A stretch of 11,606 nucleotides of DNA from DASYSA01 sp036003885. Its GTDB lineage: Bacteria; Acidobacteriota; Blastocatellia; UBA7656. Location of the stretch: assembly GCA_036003885.1 (NCBI GenBank), contig DASYSA010000369.1, forward strand, positions 1 to 11,606, in the 5' to 3' direction. Within the stretch, counting starts at the first letter, position 1, and each line of letters starts with the position of its first letter. This document shows, piece after piece, positions 1-6,802 of this stretch. The notes below the pieces were generated by a model. That model saw only the letters and a list, made by a program, of their open reading frames with translations, searched no databases and was not told where the DNA came from. Position numbers and translations under genes: made by a program.

Positions 1-445
1 TTCAGTGAGGTGGCTGGTGGGAATGGCTGGCGGAACCGTTTTTACGGTTTTGTCGTCCCTCGGGGGTGAAGCGAATCCCCCAACCGGCAGGTTGGGGATC
101 TTTCACTTCAGCCTACATCGAAAGGCCGATGGCGAGGTAAATCCGACAGCCTGCAGGTTGGGGGATTTGCGCGATTCGGCTGCCGATCTTGTAGGCTGGA
201 CGGAAGCAATCAACCTCCCGGTTGGGGTTTTCGAACAGTCTCTGAAGATGGGGTGTTGATGAGATGTGCGCTCGCCGAACCAGGTGGAGCGCAGGAGTGA
301 ACAGCATATTCTCGCAGTGAGTCCTACTTTGCCGAACCAAAACCAATCCTCCGTAAGTCACTTGCAGGAAAATTCTCAAACTCTTGATGGCTTAGACTGG
401 TCTTACATCACGATCGGAGTTGCCTCGGAATCAGGAGAGTGAAGT
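1..445. other. Gene-free left end with repeats and hairpins
   Basis: I find no convincing gene in this stretch. An open frame at 5-259 exists on the plus strand, but its translation simply repeats an N-P-P/T-x-R-L-G pattern three times because it reads through a DNA repeat, and it has no recognisable domain. A small hairpin sits at 34-49 (arms AACCGT and ACGGTT around a TTTT loop) and is followed by two or three T, so it could be a weak terminator for a gene to the left of the window. From about 250 to 445 the sequence is unstructured leader for the gene at 446. I see no promoter there that I would defend. Confidence 0.6.
75..228. repeat. Three-copy degenerate ~65-bp repeat
   Basis: The core GGTTGGGG occurs at 90-97, 156-163 and 220-227, a spacing of 66 and 64 bp. 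Each copy is preceded by an A-rich AATC element and a CAACC- or CAGCC-like half. In copy 1 the two halves form a perfect 8-bp stem (78-85 CCCCAACC with 90-97 GGTTGGGG) around a GGCA loop. Copy 3 keeps a 5-bp stem (CAACC/GGTTG), while copy 2 is degenerate (CAGCCTGCAGGTTG). The units are diverged outside the core. This is a DNA-level intergenic repeat, not a protein repeat. It could be a REP-like element or a decayed array, and no CRISPR-like unique spacers of fixed length are present. Confidence 0.6.
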
Positions 446-769
446 ATGAAGAGATTTCTATGTATTCTGTTTTCGGCAGCGGCGATTGGTCAAGGCACTG
501 CGGCAATGGCTGGTCCCCCTCGCCATGTGAACGCGCGGGAGTATCGTCAACAGCAACGGATATTTCATGGTGTGAGGAGCGATGAGCTTACTCGTCGTGA
601 ATTCGGTCGCCTCGAAGCCGAGCAAGCGGGAATAAGAGCTTATGAACGACGGGCAAGAAGCGATGGCAACCTGTCATTCCATGAGCGACGGCGGCTGGAT
701 CATATGTTGGACCGCTCCAACCGGGACATCTACAGGCAGACCCACGATCGTCAGGATCGTAATCCGTAG
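446..769 (+). CDS. Small secreted protein, conserved hypothetical type
   Basis: A 107-residue protein of unknown function. Residues 1-22 look like a Sec signal peptide: MKR, a hydrophobic core, then AAMA-G as a likely cleavage site. The mature part is highly charged and helical. It contains an internal duplication: residues 44-69 (R-S-D-x-L-T-x-x-E...R-L...I-x-x-Y-x-R) and residues 71-98 (R-S-D-G-x-L-S...E...R-L...I-Y-R-Q) follow the same pattern. The D-G-x-L-S/T-x-x-x-E turn resembles a shortened EF-hand-like loop, which is only a resemblance. From memory, similar small exported proteins with the G-[IV]-x-S-x-E-L-T motif are widespread in bacteria and uncharacterised. The start is supported by AGGAGA at 433-438, 7 nt before the ATG. 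The gene is monocistronic here and converges on the sensor kinase. Confidence 0.8.
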   Translation: MKRFLCILFSAAAIGQGTAAMAGPPRHVNAREYRQQQRIFHGVRSDELTRREFGRLEAEQAGIRAYERRARSDGNLSFHERRRLDHMLDRSNRDIYRQTHDRQDRNP

Positions 770-786
770 TTCATCAAAACGACGAA

Positions 787-821
787 GCGGTGAGGCGTCC
801 GGAAGGCCGGAGCTTCACCGC
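787..821. terminator. Candidate hairpin terminator between convergent genes
   Basis: An imperfect hairpin: 787-793 GCGGTGA pairs with 815-821 TCACCGC, a G-U pair and GC/GC follow, one G bulges at 797, then TCCGG (798-802) pairs with CCGGA (807-811) around an AAGG loop. It lies 18 nt after the stop of the small secreted protein. On the minus strand, downstream of the kinase gene, it is followed by a moderately T-rich stretch ending in TTTT (the complement of AAAA at 777-780). On the plus strand there is no T run. It is therefore a better minus-strand terminator than a plus-strand one. Confidence 0.4.
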
Positions 822-845
822 CTTACCTGTTCCACCGGGAAAAAG

Positions 846-858
846 GCTTCCAGCGTGC
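846..858. repeat. Fragment related to the 9900-10002 palindromic repeat
   Basis: The 13-mer GCTTCCAGCGTGC at this position is identical to the central part of the left arm of the inverted repeat at 9900-10002 (there 9914-9926). Both lie in intergenic DNA about 9 kb apart. A short imperfect CCAAC/GTTGG hairpin follows at 865-878. A chance match of 13 bp in an 11.6-kb window is unlikely but not impossible, so this is offered as a probable decayed copy. Confidence 0.4.
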
Positions 859-937
859 GGACCTCCAACCTCAGTTGGGTGAGCGAGGTCGTTCGGAAGG
901 CAGAATCGTCTTCAGCAGATTGATGACCAGGAAGGAG

Positions 938-3900
938 CTACGACTTCACATCCTCGGGGAGTGCGAGGGCTGTTGCGCCGGTTACCACCCTCAGCTCGGC
1001 CAACAGTTCGTCTCGGCTGTAGCTCCCTTTCTGAATGATCCTGGACGTGCCCATATCCAGAGCCCGTCGCTCTTCATGCGAAAGGTCGCGCGCCGTCAAC
1101 AGGATGACCGGGATCAGGCGCCAGTCCGGGTTCAGGCTCAGGCGATGGACAACTTCGAATCCGTCCATCTCGGGCAGCATCAGGTCGAGGACGATCGCTT
1201 CAGGGAGCGATCGAGCAATCTCGTCGAGCGCCTCCCGTCCGTTTGTTGCGGTCTGGACCTCGTATCCGCCACTCTCCAGAATTTCCACAATCAACTCAAG
1301 CGTATCGGGATCGTCGTCCACCACCAGCATATGTCCGGCGGCCTGTGGGTGACCGGCCGTCCTCTCGAGGGTGCGACGCAGCTCAGCTCTGTCGACGGGT
1401 TTGAGAAGAAACAGAGTTGCCCCGGCTTCGAGCGCACCTTTTTCTGTCGACGCGTCGCGCGACATGGCAATGATCACTCCGCTGGGATCGTCCACGACCA
1501 GCTGCTCCACCAGGCCAATCGCGCCTTCAAGCATATCGAGGTCGATCGCGATTACTGCCGGTCTCGCCATTCGGCCTATCTCAAGGCCCCGGGCGGCATC
1601 ATCGGTTGCTGCAACCGAGTAGCCGGCCTCGGTAAGATACTTCTTCACCAGATAGAGCGAGCCGGGATCCCCATCGACCAGTAAGGCTGTGCGGTCGGGA
1701 TCTGAAGGCGGCAATTCAACTTCTGGTGTCGGAGCTGCCCGGCCTTCGATCTCGATCGGCAGAGTGACGGCAAAGACGGTTCCTTCGCCCGGCCGGCTCG
1801 AGACGGTTATCTCGCCGCCCAGCAACTCGACCAGCCTGCGCGTGATCGCAAGACCCAGACCGGTTCCGGACTTGATCTGGTCGTGAGTGCCGAACTGCTG
1901 AAACTCCTGGAACAGCTTCGGGAAGTCGGATACTGAAAGGCCAATACCCGTGTCTGTAACCGCGATACGGATGCGATTGCCGTCGACAAGGTCCGCTGAG
2001 ACTTTCACCTCACCCTCGTGAGTGAACTTGATAGCATTTGAGAGCAGGTTGATCAGAACCTGTTGAAGCTTGGTGCGGTCGGTTCGCATCGTCGGCAAGT
2101 CGTCCTGCACCTCGATGACCAGTTTGATCGGCCGGCTCTCTTTGAGCGGTTCGACGACCCCAACCGCCCGTTCGATCAGATCGCGTGCCTCCGCCGGCTC
2201 GGAGTACACGTCCATCCGGCCCGCGTCGATCTTGGAGAGATCCAGGACATTGTTGATGAGCTCCAGAAGATCGCGTGCGTTGCGGGATACGCGTTCGAGG
2301 CTTCGGCGGTGACGATCGGTCATCTGCAGAGCGCGGTCTTCGAGAAGCAGAGACGTGAACCCAATGATGGCATTCATCGGTGTGCGCAGCTCGTGTGACA
2401 TATTGGCGATGAAACGAGCCTGAGCCTGAGTTTCGTGGGTGATGCGCCGGTTCTGTTCGGCCATCGTTCGGATTCGCTGTTCGAGCTCGGTTCGCACGCG
2501 ATCGCTCGCTTCCGCGCGATCACGGAGCTTGCCTGCGGCCTCTTCGAGCCGCACGGTGAGCTCCTGGAAGTGGTTGACTGCCGCTCCCAACTGGGCGTTG
2601 GTCCCGACAATGGCTGCATTCTCGACCACAAGCTGTCGCGCGCTTTCCTCTATGGCCTCACGCCTGCGAGTAAGAGTTTCGTTCTCCTGTTCGAGTTTGC
2701 GGAGGCTCTCCTCCAGTGCGTTGCGTTCGTCGGTCCGATTTGAGTTCTCCTGCTCGACCAGGCGTACGCGTTCTTCGGCCAACTCCCGTTCCCGTTCGAG
2801 CTGGTGTATGCGTTCTTCGACCGAGGCGCGTTCCTGTTCGAACTGGAGCATGCGTTCTTCGACCAGGGCGCGCTCGGCGGCGAGAGCGGATTTCTCCTCC
2901 TCGAGAGTGCGGGCGCGTTCTTCAGCTGCTTCGAGAGATTCGGCGCTCTGCTTGTTCAGGACGCCCGAGCGCTCATGTTCCTCGGTCAGCCGAACCAGGC
3001 TGCTTCGGGTCTCAGTCAGCTCCGAGCGAATCCGGGCGACGTCGGATTGAAGCCGATCGACTTCGGTGACCAGTTGCTCGTTCTCGCCGTTCACCCGGTC
3101 CCTTTCGACACGCAGCCGCGAAATCTCTTCGGTGGATTTTTCGGTCTGCTGTTCGAGAAAGACTCGAATCTGCTCGACTCGCGCCCGGGCATCTTCCGCA
3201 ATTCGGAGGGAGCCTTTGAGATCGTCGACGCTCTCGCTGATGGCGGCGTTGTGATCGCGCAGCCCATCGTTTGCTTCTTCAAGCTGTTTCAGCCGCTCTT
3301 GCAGGCGTGGGAGCGTCTCGCGCGAGGAGAGCATTTCACTTTGAGCTGCGCCGAGCTGCGCCTTCAATGACTTTACTTCGCGATTGCGCTCGGCCACTTC
3401 CGCGGCAAGCGCCTCTCGCAGGCGGCTCTGTTCGGCCACGTTCTGCTCTCGCGTCGCGAGGCGGCCTTTGAGCCAGGCGTTCTCTTCCTCGACCCGCCGT
3501 CGCTCGGATTCAAGCTGCGCGGCCATCTCGGAATAAGCGCGCCCGCTCTGCTGCTGAACGGCCAACAGCGAGTTGGAGCGCGCCCGAAGCTCGTCATTCT
3601 CGTTCTGGAGACGCTGGGTGCTTTCGGCGAACACCAGTTTCTCTTCTTCCGCCCGGTTTGCGCGGCCGGTGGCCTCTTCGGTTGCGCGGACCAGGGGCTC
3701 GCGTTCGACTTGAAGCTGGGCCACCTGAAGGGTGAGCTGCGCGACCGCATCCTCGAGCTCAAGCTCTCGGGCGGCGGCCGACTGTTTGAGCGTCGAGGCC
3801 TGCGCCGATTCCTTCTCGAGTCGGCGCCGGAATATCTCGGCCCTGGAGTGAAGCTCGGCGACCCTTATCGCTGCGACCGCAGCCGGCGCCAACTGCACCA

Positions 3901-4378
3901 GCCAGCGCATCTCCGCCTCTACTATGGGCCTGTGATTGAAGATCCCTATCAACCCTACCGTGCCCGACACCCCTTTGAGCGGGAAAAGCGCATACGAGTC
4001 ACGGGTGTCGCCTTGCGCGCCGTGCTGCAATCCAAAGAGCCGCTCTCCAATGCCACTGGGATCAGAGAAGTCGGAAGTACCCCCTCGCCCGATCACCGCT
4101 GCGCTGAACAATGAGAGCGGTATCCGAGGGTATTCCCTCTCCATCACCGCGCCGCTTGCGGCTACCAGGTGCATGCACATCTGTCGGTTCGGACAGATGG
4201 TTGCAAGAGGACATCGCTCGCAGATATCGCCCCGTTTGACCACCCATATCTTGCAGGTCGGCGCGCCCAGATAAGCCGCGGTGTGATCGGCTATGAGGGC
4301 GAGCGCACGATCGAGGTTCGAACCGCGGGCCACCTCTTCGAAGATTTCTCTGATTCTGTCTTCTCTGGCTGTTTGCAT
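938..4378 (-). CDS. Hybrid sensor histidine kinase with Cys-rich GAF, long coiled coil and two receiver domains
   Basis: A 1146-residue cytoplasmic signalling protein with no visible membrane segment. Residues ~10-175 form a GAF-like domain with five clustered cysteines (C42, C53, C56, C62, C68, i.e. C-x2-C-x5-C-x5-C). That layout suits a metal, Fe-S or redox site; the ligand is inference. Residues ~176-650 are a very long Glu/Arg/Gln-rich coiled coil. A HisKA domain follows with the SHELRTP motif and phosphoacceptor H662. The HATPase_c domain shows an N box (NLLSNAIKF, ~776-784), D-T-G-I-G-L (~808) and G-T-G-L-G-L (~837). Two receiver domains end the protein (~896-1005 and ~1015-1130). The second is canonical (VVDDD; phosphoacceptor D in VLDLMLPEMDG). 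The first keeps the acidic pair, a candidate D in AIDLDM, S and K, but lacks the usual Pro-x-x-x-G after the phosphoacceptor. No HPt domain is seen. A stop codon 12 nt upstream in frame fixes this as the earliest start, though the Shine-Dalgarno signal is weak. No cognate regulator is adjacent. Confidence 0.93.
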   Translation of the reverse strand: MQTAREDRIREIFEEVARGSNLDRALALIADHTAAYLGAPTCKIWVVKRGDICERCPLATICPNRQMCMHLVAASGAVMEREYPRIPLSLFSAAVIGRGGTSDFSDPSGIGERLFGLQHGAQGDTRDSYALFPLKGVSGTVGLIGIFNHRPIVEAEMRWLVQLAPAAVAAIRVAELHSRAEIFRRRLEKESAQASTLKQSAAARELELEDAVAQLTLQVAQLQVEREPLVRATEEATGRANRAEEEKLVFAESTQRLQNENDELRARSNSLLAVQQQSGRAYSEMAAQLESERRRVEEENAWLKGRLATREQNVAEQSRLREALAAEVAERNREVKSLKAQLGAAQSEMLSSRETLPRLQERLKQLEEANDGLRDHNAAISESVDDLKGSLRIAEDARARVEQIRVFLEQQTEKSTEEISRLRVERDRVNGENEQLVTEVDRLQSDVARIRSELTETRSSLVRLTEEHERSGVLNKQSAESLEAAEERARTLEEEKSALAAERALVEERMLQFEQERASVEERIHQLERERELAEERVRLVEQENSNRTDERNALEESLRKLEQENETLTRRREAIEESARQLVVENAAIVGTNAQLGAAVNHFQELTVRLEEAAGKLRDRAEASDRVRTELEQRIRTMAEQNRRITHETQAQARFIANMSHELRTPMNAIIGFTSLLLEDRALQMTDRHRRSLERVSRNARDLLELINNVLDLSKIDAGRMDVYSEPAEARDLIERAVGVVEPLKESRPIKLVIEVQDDLPTMRTDRTKLQQVLINLLSNAIKFTHEGEVKVSADLVDGNRIRIAVTDTGIGLSVSDFPKLFQEFQQFGTHDQIKSGTGLGLAITRRLVELLGGEITVSSRPGEGTVFAVTLPIEIEGRAAPTPEVELPPSDPDRTALLVDGDPGSLYLVKKYLTEAGYSVAATDDAARGLEIGRMARPAVIAIDLDMLEGAIGLVEQLVVDDPSGVIIAMSRDASTEKGALEAGATLFLLKPVDRAELRRTLERTAGHPQAAGHMLVVDDDPDTLELIVEILESGGYEVQTATNGREALDEIARSLPEAIVLDLMLPEMDGFEVVHRLSLNPDWRLIPVILLTARDLSHEERRALDMGTSRIIQKGSYSRDELLAELRVVTGATALALPEDVKS
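2759..2884 (-). repeat. Three 42-bp tandem units inside the coiled coil of the sensor kinase
   Basis: Units at 2759-2800, 2801-2842 and 2843-2884 are similar at the DNA level. They share a GCGTTCTTCG core at the same phase, and units 2 and 3 are the closest pair. Each encodes a 14-residue block of the type [L/V]-x-E-E-R-[M/I/V]-x-x-[F/L/V]-E-[Q/R]-E, i.e. two heptads. The reading frame is preserved, so expansion or contraction would lengthen or shorten the helix by exactly two heptads without changing its phase. Confidence 0.75.
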
Positions 4379-4450
4379 CCGGTCGCTTTATCTTTGAGGG
4401 CGAATCGGCGCGTCTGAACATTCACGTGACTGACGCTGGCTGCACCCGTG

Positions 4451-4479
4451 ATTCTAGTCTGTCTACCCGTAAGCGTCAA
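4451..4479 (-). promoter_or_regulatory. Sigma70-type promoter for the sensor kinase
   Basis: Read on the minus strand: TTGACG (-35, complement of 4474-4479), a 17-nt spacer, then TAGAAT (-10, complement of 4451-4456). Both boxes match the consensus at 5 of 6 positions with ideal spacing. Transcription would start near 4444, giving a leader of about 65 nt before the kinase ATG at 4378. Confidence 0.65.
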
Positions 4480-4500
4480 TTATCTAAGGAAGAAGGGCGC

Positions 4501-4527
4501 TTGTTAGTTGCTGTCAGGCAGTATAAA
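4501..4527 (+). promoter_or_regulatory. Possible promoter for greA
   Basis: TATAAA at 4522-4527 is a good -10 box. TTGTTA at 4501-4506 is an acceptable -35 box, but the spacer is only 15 nt. The start would lie about 130 nt upstream of greA and run divergently from the kinase promoter some 20 nt away. The rest of the 286-nt spacer (4379-4664) shows no clear operator or riboswitch. Confidence 0.35.
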
Positions 4528-4664
4528 CTACTCCGAGCAATGATGATGAACCCAACGAACAGGAGCCGTTCGACTGAACGAGCCGCACAGGATCCCTAAC
4601 CCCAAGCTCCTTAGCTCAGGTTGCCGTAGTACCAGGCCGGGAGACTTGAAGCGAGCCAGGGCGG

Positions 4665-5165
4665 ATGGTGCGAGTTAAAGTTATGTCAGAGGACATCAAA
4701 CAAAAGATTCAAGAGGAGCTACGCCAGCTTGAGGCGGAATTGAGGACCGAAATTCCGGCGGAACTCAAGAAGGCGGTTGCAATGGGCGACCTGTCTGAAA
4801 ACGCCGAATACGAAGCGGCCCGCAATCGACAGGACTACGTGCGAGCTCGCGTCGCAAACCTGAGAAAGCGACTCGGGGATTTTGCGATGATCGACACGTC
4901 ACGGCTGCCGCACGACCGGGTGTCCTACGGCTCGACGGTTGTGCTCTACGATGTTGATGCGGGTGACGAGATCACCTACACGCTGGTAATGTCGGAGGAC
5001 TCAGACGTTTCGCAAGGCAAGATCTCTACCACCTCCCCCATTGGCCGCGGGCTTATGGGTCGCGGTGAAGGGGATGAAGTAGAGATCAGCACGCCGGCGG
5101 GCAAGCGCAGATTCGAGATCATCACCCTCAGGACCATCCATCAGAACAGCGAGTCACTATCTTGA
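4665..5165 (+). CDS. greA: Transcription elongation factor GreA
   Basis: GreA rescues backtracked RNA polymerase by stimulating cleavage of the nascent RNA in the enzyme's secondary channel. The protein has 166 residues from this start, close to the usual ~158. Residues ~8-80 form the N-terminal coiled coil with the signature GDLSENAEYEAARNRQ at 41-56; D42 and E45 occupy the position of the two acidic residues that hold the catalytic metal in E. coli GreA. Residues ~88-160 are the FKBP-like C-terminal domain, with the S-P-I-G-R-G-L-M-G and G-D-E-V motifs. A second ATG at 4683 (protein beginning MSEDIKQK) fits my recollection of related proteins better. The first ATG has GGGCGG immediately upstream but too close for an ideal Shine-Dalgarno, so the start is uncertain by six codons. 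The gene is followed by a separately promoted membrane enzyme. Confidence 0.93.
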   Translation: MVRVKVMSEDIKQKIQEELRQLEAELRTEIPAELKKAVAMGDLSENAEYEAARNRQDYVRARVANLRKRLGDFAMIDTSRLPHDRVSYGSTVVLYDVDAGDEITYTLVMSEDSDVSQGKISTTSPIGRGLMGRGEGDEVEISTPAGKRRFEIITLRTIHQNSESLS

Positions 5166-5191
5166 CAAGCGGTATGGCCGTTTGCGATAGT
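5162..5191 (+). promoter_or_regulatory. Sigma70-type promoter overlapping the greA stop codon
   Basis: A perfect TTGACA -35 box (5162-5167) overlaps the greA stop codon TGA (5163-5165). After an 18-nt spacer comes GATAGT (5186-5191), which matches TATAAT at 4 of 6 positions. Transcription would start near 5198, giving a leader of about 38 nt to the ATG at 5236. This would let the downstream phosphatidyltransferase be expressed independently of greA. Confidence 0.55.
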
Positions 5192-5235
5192 AGCGCGTCA
5201 GTAGCATGTGTTAGGCCGAACGCGCGGAGGCCGTA

Positions 5236-5988
5236 ATGATTAGCGAGGCCATCGGAGCTGGGTCAAAGCGCATTATTGACGCAATCGTGCGTGCGCTGGC
5301 ACGTAGCCGGGCGAACCCGAACCTGTTAACTTTCCTCGGGTTAGTGGTGAACATAGGCTGCGGAGTCCTGTATGGGTATGGAAGATTTGTAACCGCGGGA
5401 TTATTGTTAATCTTCGCCGCGTTGTTGGATATTCTGGATGGCCAGGTGGCTCGCCTCCGCGGGCGGGTGACCCGGTTCGGTGCGTTCTTTGACTCGGTGC
5501 TGGATCGCTATTCCGACATTATTGTTTACGTCGGGATCATGGTGTTCTACGCCCGACCACAAGCTGAGCGATCGATGCTCCTGTTGACCGTAACCGGACT
5601 GGCCCTGGTAGGGTCGGTTCTGGTCAGCTACGCGCGCGCAAGAGCCGAGTCGCTCAACATCGCGTGCAAAGTTGGATTTCTCGAACGGCCCGAGCGGCTG
5701 GTGTTGCTTATCATCGGCTCGCTCACTGCGACAGGTGATCCGTCAAACCCGTTCCTGCACAAGATGCCGCAGGTCCTCTGGGTTCTGGCGGTGCTGTCAC
5801 ACTGGACGGTAGTGCACAGGATTTATCACACCTGGCTGCAGTCCAGAGTCCGGGACCGCGCAGCGCTCGTCGTGGCGGCGGAGCCGGATAGCAGCCAGAA
5901 CTTTGTTCACGCGGACTATTCCGTCCCAAGGACGGAGGCGATTGCGGATTTCGGATCTCCGAAGCGTGAGGCGAACGCTGGTGTCTGA
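5236..5988 (+). CDS. CDP-alcohol phosphatidyltransferase family membrane enzyme
   Basis: A 250-residue integral membrane enzyme that transfers a phosphatidyl (or similar CDP-activated) group to an alcohol in phospholipid synthesis. The family signature D-x2-D-G-x2-A-R-x8-G-x3-D-x3-D is complete: D65, D68, G69, A72, R73, G82, D86, D90. These acidic residues bind the two metal ions and the CDP group in solved family members. About six hydrophobic segments lie between residues ~31 and ~190, followed by a hydrophilic tail of ~55 residues that I do not recognise. The GAFFDSVLDRYSD stretch resembles the inositol-phosphate/archaetidylinositol-phosphate synthase branch more than PgsA or phosphatidylserine synthase. 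That assignment is inference, and the alcohol substrate is unknown. A clear GGAGG at 5226-5230, 5 nt from the ATG, supports the start. Confidence 0.9.
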   Translation: MISEAIGAGSKRIIDAIVRALARSRANPNLLTFLGLVVNIGCGVLYGYGRFVTAGLLLIFAALLDILDGQVARLRGRVTRFGAFFDSVLDRYSDIIVYVGIMVFYARPQAERSMLLLTVTGLALVGSVLVSYARARAESLNIACKVGFLERPERLVLLIIGSLTATGDPSNPFLHKMPQVLWVLAVLSHWTVVHRIYHTWLQSRVRDRAALVVAAEPDSSQNFVHADYSVPRTEAIADFGSPKREANAGV

Positions 5989-6040
5989 TCCGGTTTGAAG
6001 TAGGATCTACCGCCGCACTCGGCGATAGGAGCAGCCTTTT

Positions 6041-6769
6041 ATGATGCTATGCCCCTGCTGTGGTAGTGATATGTTGCTCGGAGCGTTTGATTGCCGGTGC
6101 GGCGCGCGGTTTGTCGGTGAACCGCTCGGCGATCCCGCAGTTAAGCTCCAGCGTTTCGGGCCGGCAGTGACCGCCATCGCCCTTCTGACGATTGTGGTGG
6201 CCGCGGCCTTGCTCTTTACCAAGTTCCTCGCGCTTGCAGCCGTGCTGGTGGTTTGGGCGGCGCGCAAGGCAATGCGACTGGCGCGGCGCGATCCGGAGAA
6301 TTACGGCGGATATCGGACCGCGGCTGCGACTCTCGCCGTGACGCTGACCGCGGGCGCGGTTTTGGGCGGCCTGGCGATAGCTGGCATACCAAAGCTGATA
6401 AGGGACCGGGAAGCCAAACGGACTTCGGCGACATTTGCGCGGATGTCTCGATACTATCAGCTAATTGAGGAATACAAGGTTCAAACCGGGTCCTATCCCC
6501 TGGACGAAGCGACCGTGAAGCGGTTCATAAGCGAGTCACTCCCGCGCGATTACTGGAATAAGGCAATCGCTTACCAGGGCCGCACGGATTCCTTGGTAGG
6601 CAGTCAGACGCAAAGAACCGGAATCCCGATCAACAACTTTGAGTTGCGATCAGCCGGACCAGACGAGAAGCTGGAGACCGATGACGACATTGTAATGATC
6701 GACGGCATCTTCTACACCAATGCCGAGGCCAAGAAGAAGTCGGTAATGCAGAGGACGGTGAATCGCTGA
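6041..6769 (+). CDS. Zinc-ribbon, membrane and pseudopilin-like domain fusion protein
   Basis: A 242-residue protein with three visible parts. Residues 1-22 form a short zinc ribbon (C4, C6, C7, C18, C20). Residues ~40-73 and ~93-116 are hydrophobic and should span the membrane two or three times. Residues ~135-226 resemble the globular C-terminal domain of type II secretion major pseudopilins (GspG-like): Y-Y-x-L-I-E-E-Y-x-x-x-T-G-S-Y-P, then Y-W-N-x-x-I-x-Y, then F-E-L-R-S-A-G-P-D-E-K and D-D-D-I-V-M, the acidic stretch that binds calcium in GspG. The usual prepilin leader and N-terminal helix are absent, so it is not a standard pseudopilin. AGGAG at 6027-6031, 9 nt upstream, supports the start. 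It probably follows the phosphatidyltransferase in transcription (52-nt gap) and ends at the hairpin at 6803. Its function is unknown. Confidence 0.85.
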   Translation: MMLCPCCGSDMLLGAFDCRCGARFVGEPLGDPAVKLQRFGPAVTAIALLTIVVAAALLFTKFLALAAVLVVWAARKAMRLARRDPENYGGYRTAAATLAVTLTAGAVLGGLAIAGIPKLIRDREAKRTSATFARMSRYYQLIEEYKVQTGSYPLDEATVKRFISESLPRDYWNKAIAYQGRTDSLVGSQTQRTGIPINNFELRSAGPDEKLETDDDIVMIDGIFYTNAEAKKKSVMQRTVNR

Positions 6770-6802
6770 CCGGTTAGCCCGATGACAGGCTGATTGATCA
6801 CG

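Noticed and set aside
75..228. CRISPR array
   Set aside because: The repeats are diverged and short, only three are present, and there are no cas genes.
5..259. 84-codon open frame on the plus strand
   Set aside because: Its translation is the repeat at 75-228 read in frame; it has no domain and no good ribosome-binding site.
642..923. Open frame overlapping the small secreted protein
   Set aside because: It is out of frame with a well-supported gene and runs through the terminator hairpin; its composition is that of a shadow frame.
875..1684. 269-codon plus-strand frame
   Set aside because: It is antisense to the receiver domains of the sensor kinase and has no recognisable motif.
2439..3050. 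203-codon plus-strand frame, rich in Ser and Arg
   Set aside because: It is antisense to the coiled coil of the sensor kinase. The Ser/Arg bias is what Glu/Leu-rich codons give when read on the other strand.
4600..4664. tRNA or riboswitch in the greA leader
   Set aside because: No cloverleaf or known aptamer pattern could be built from the sequence.
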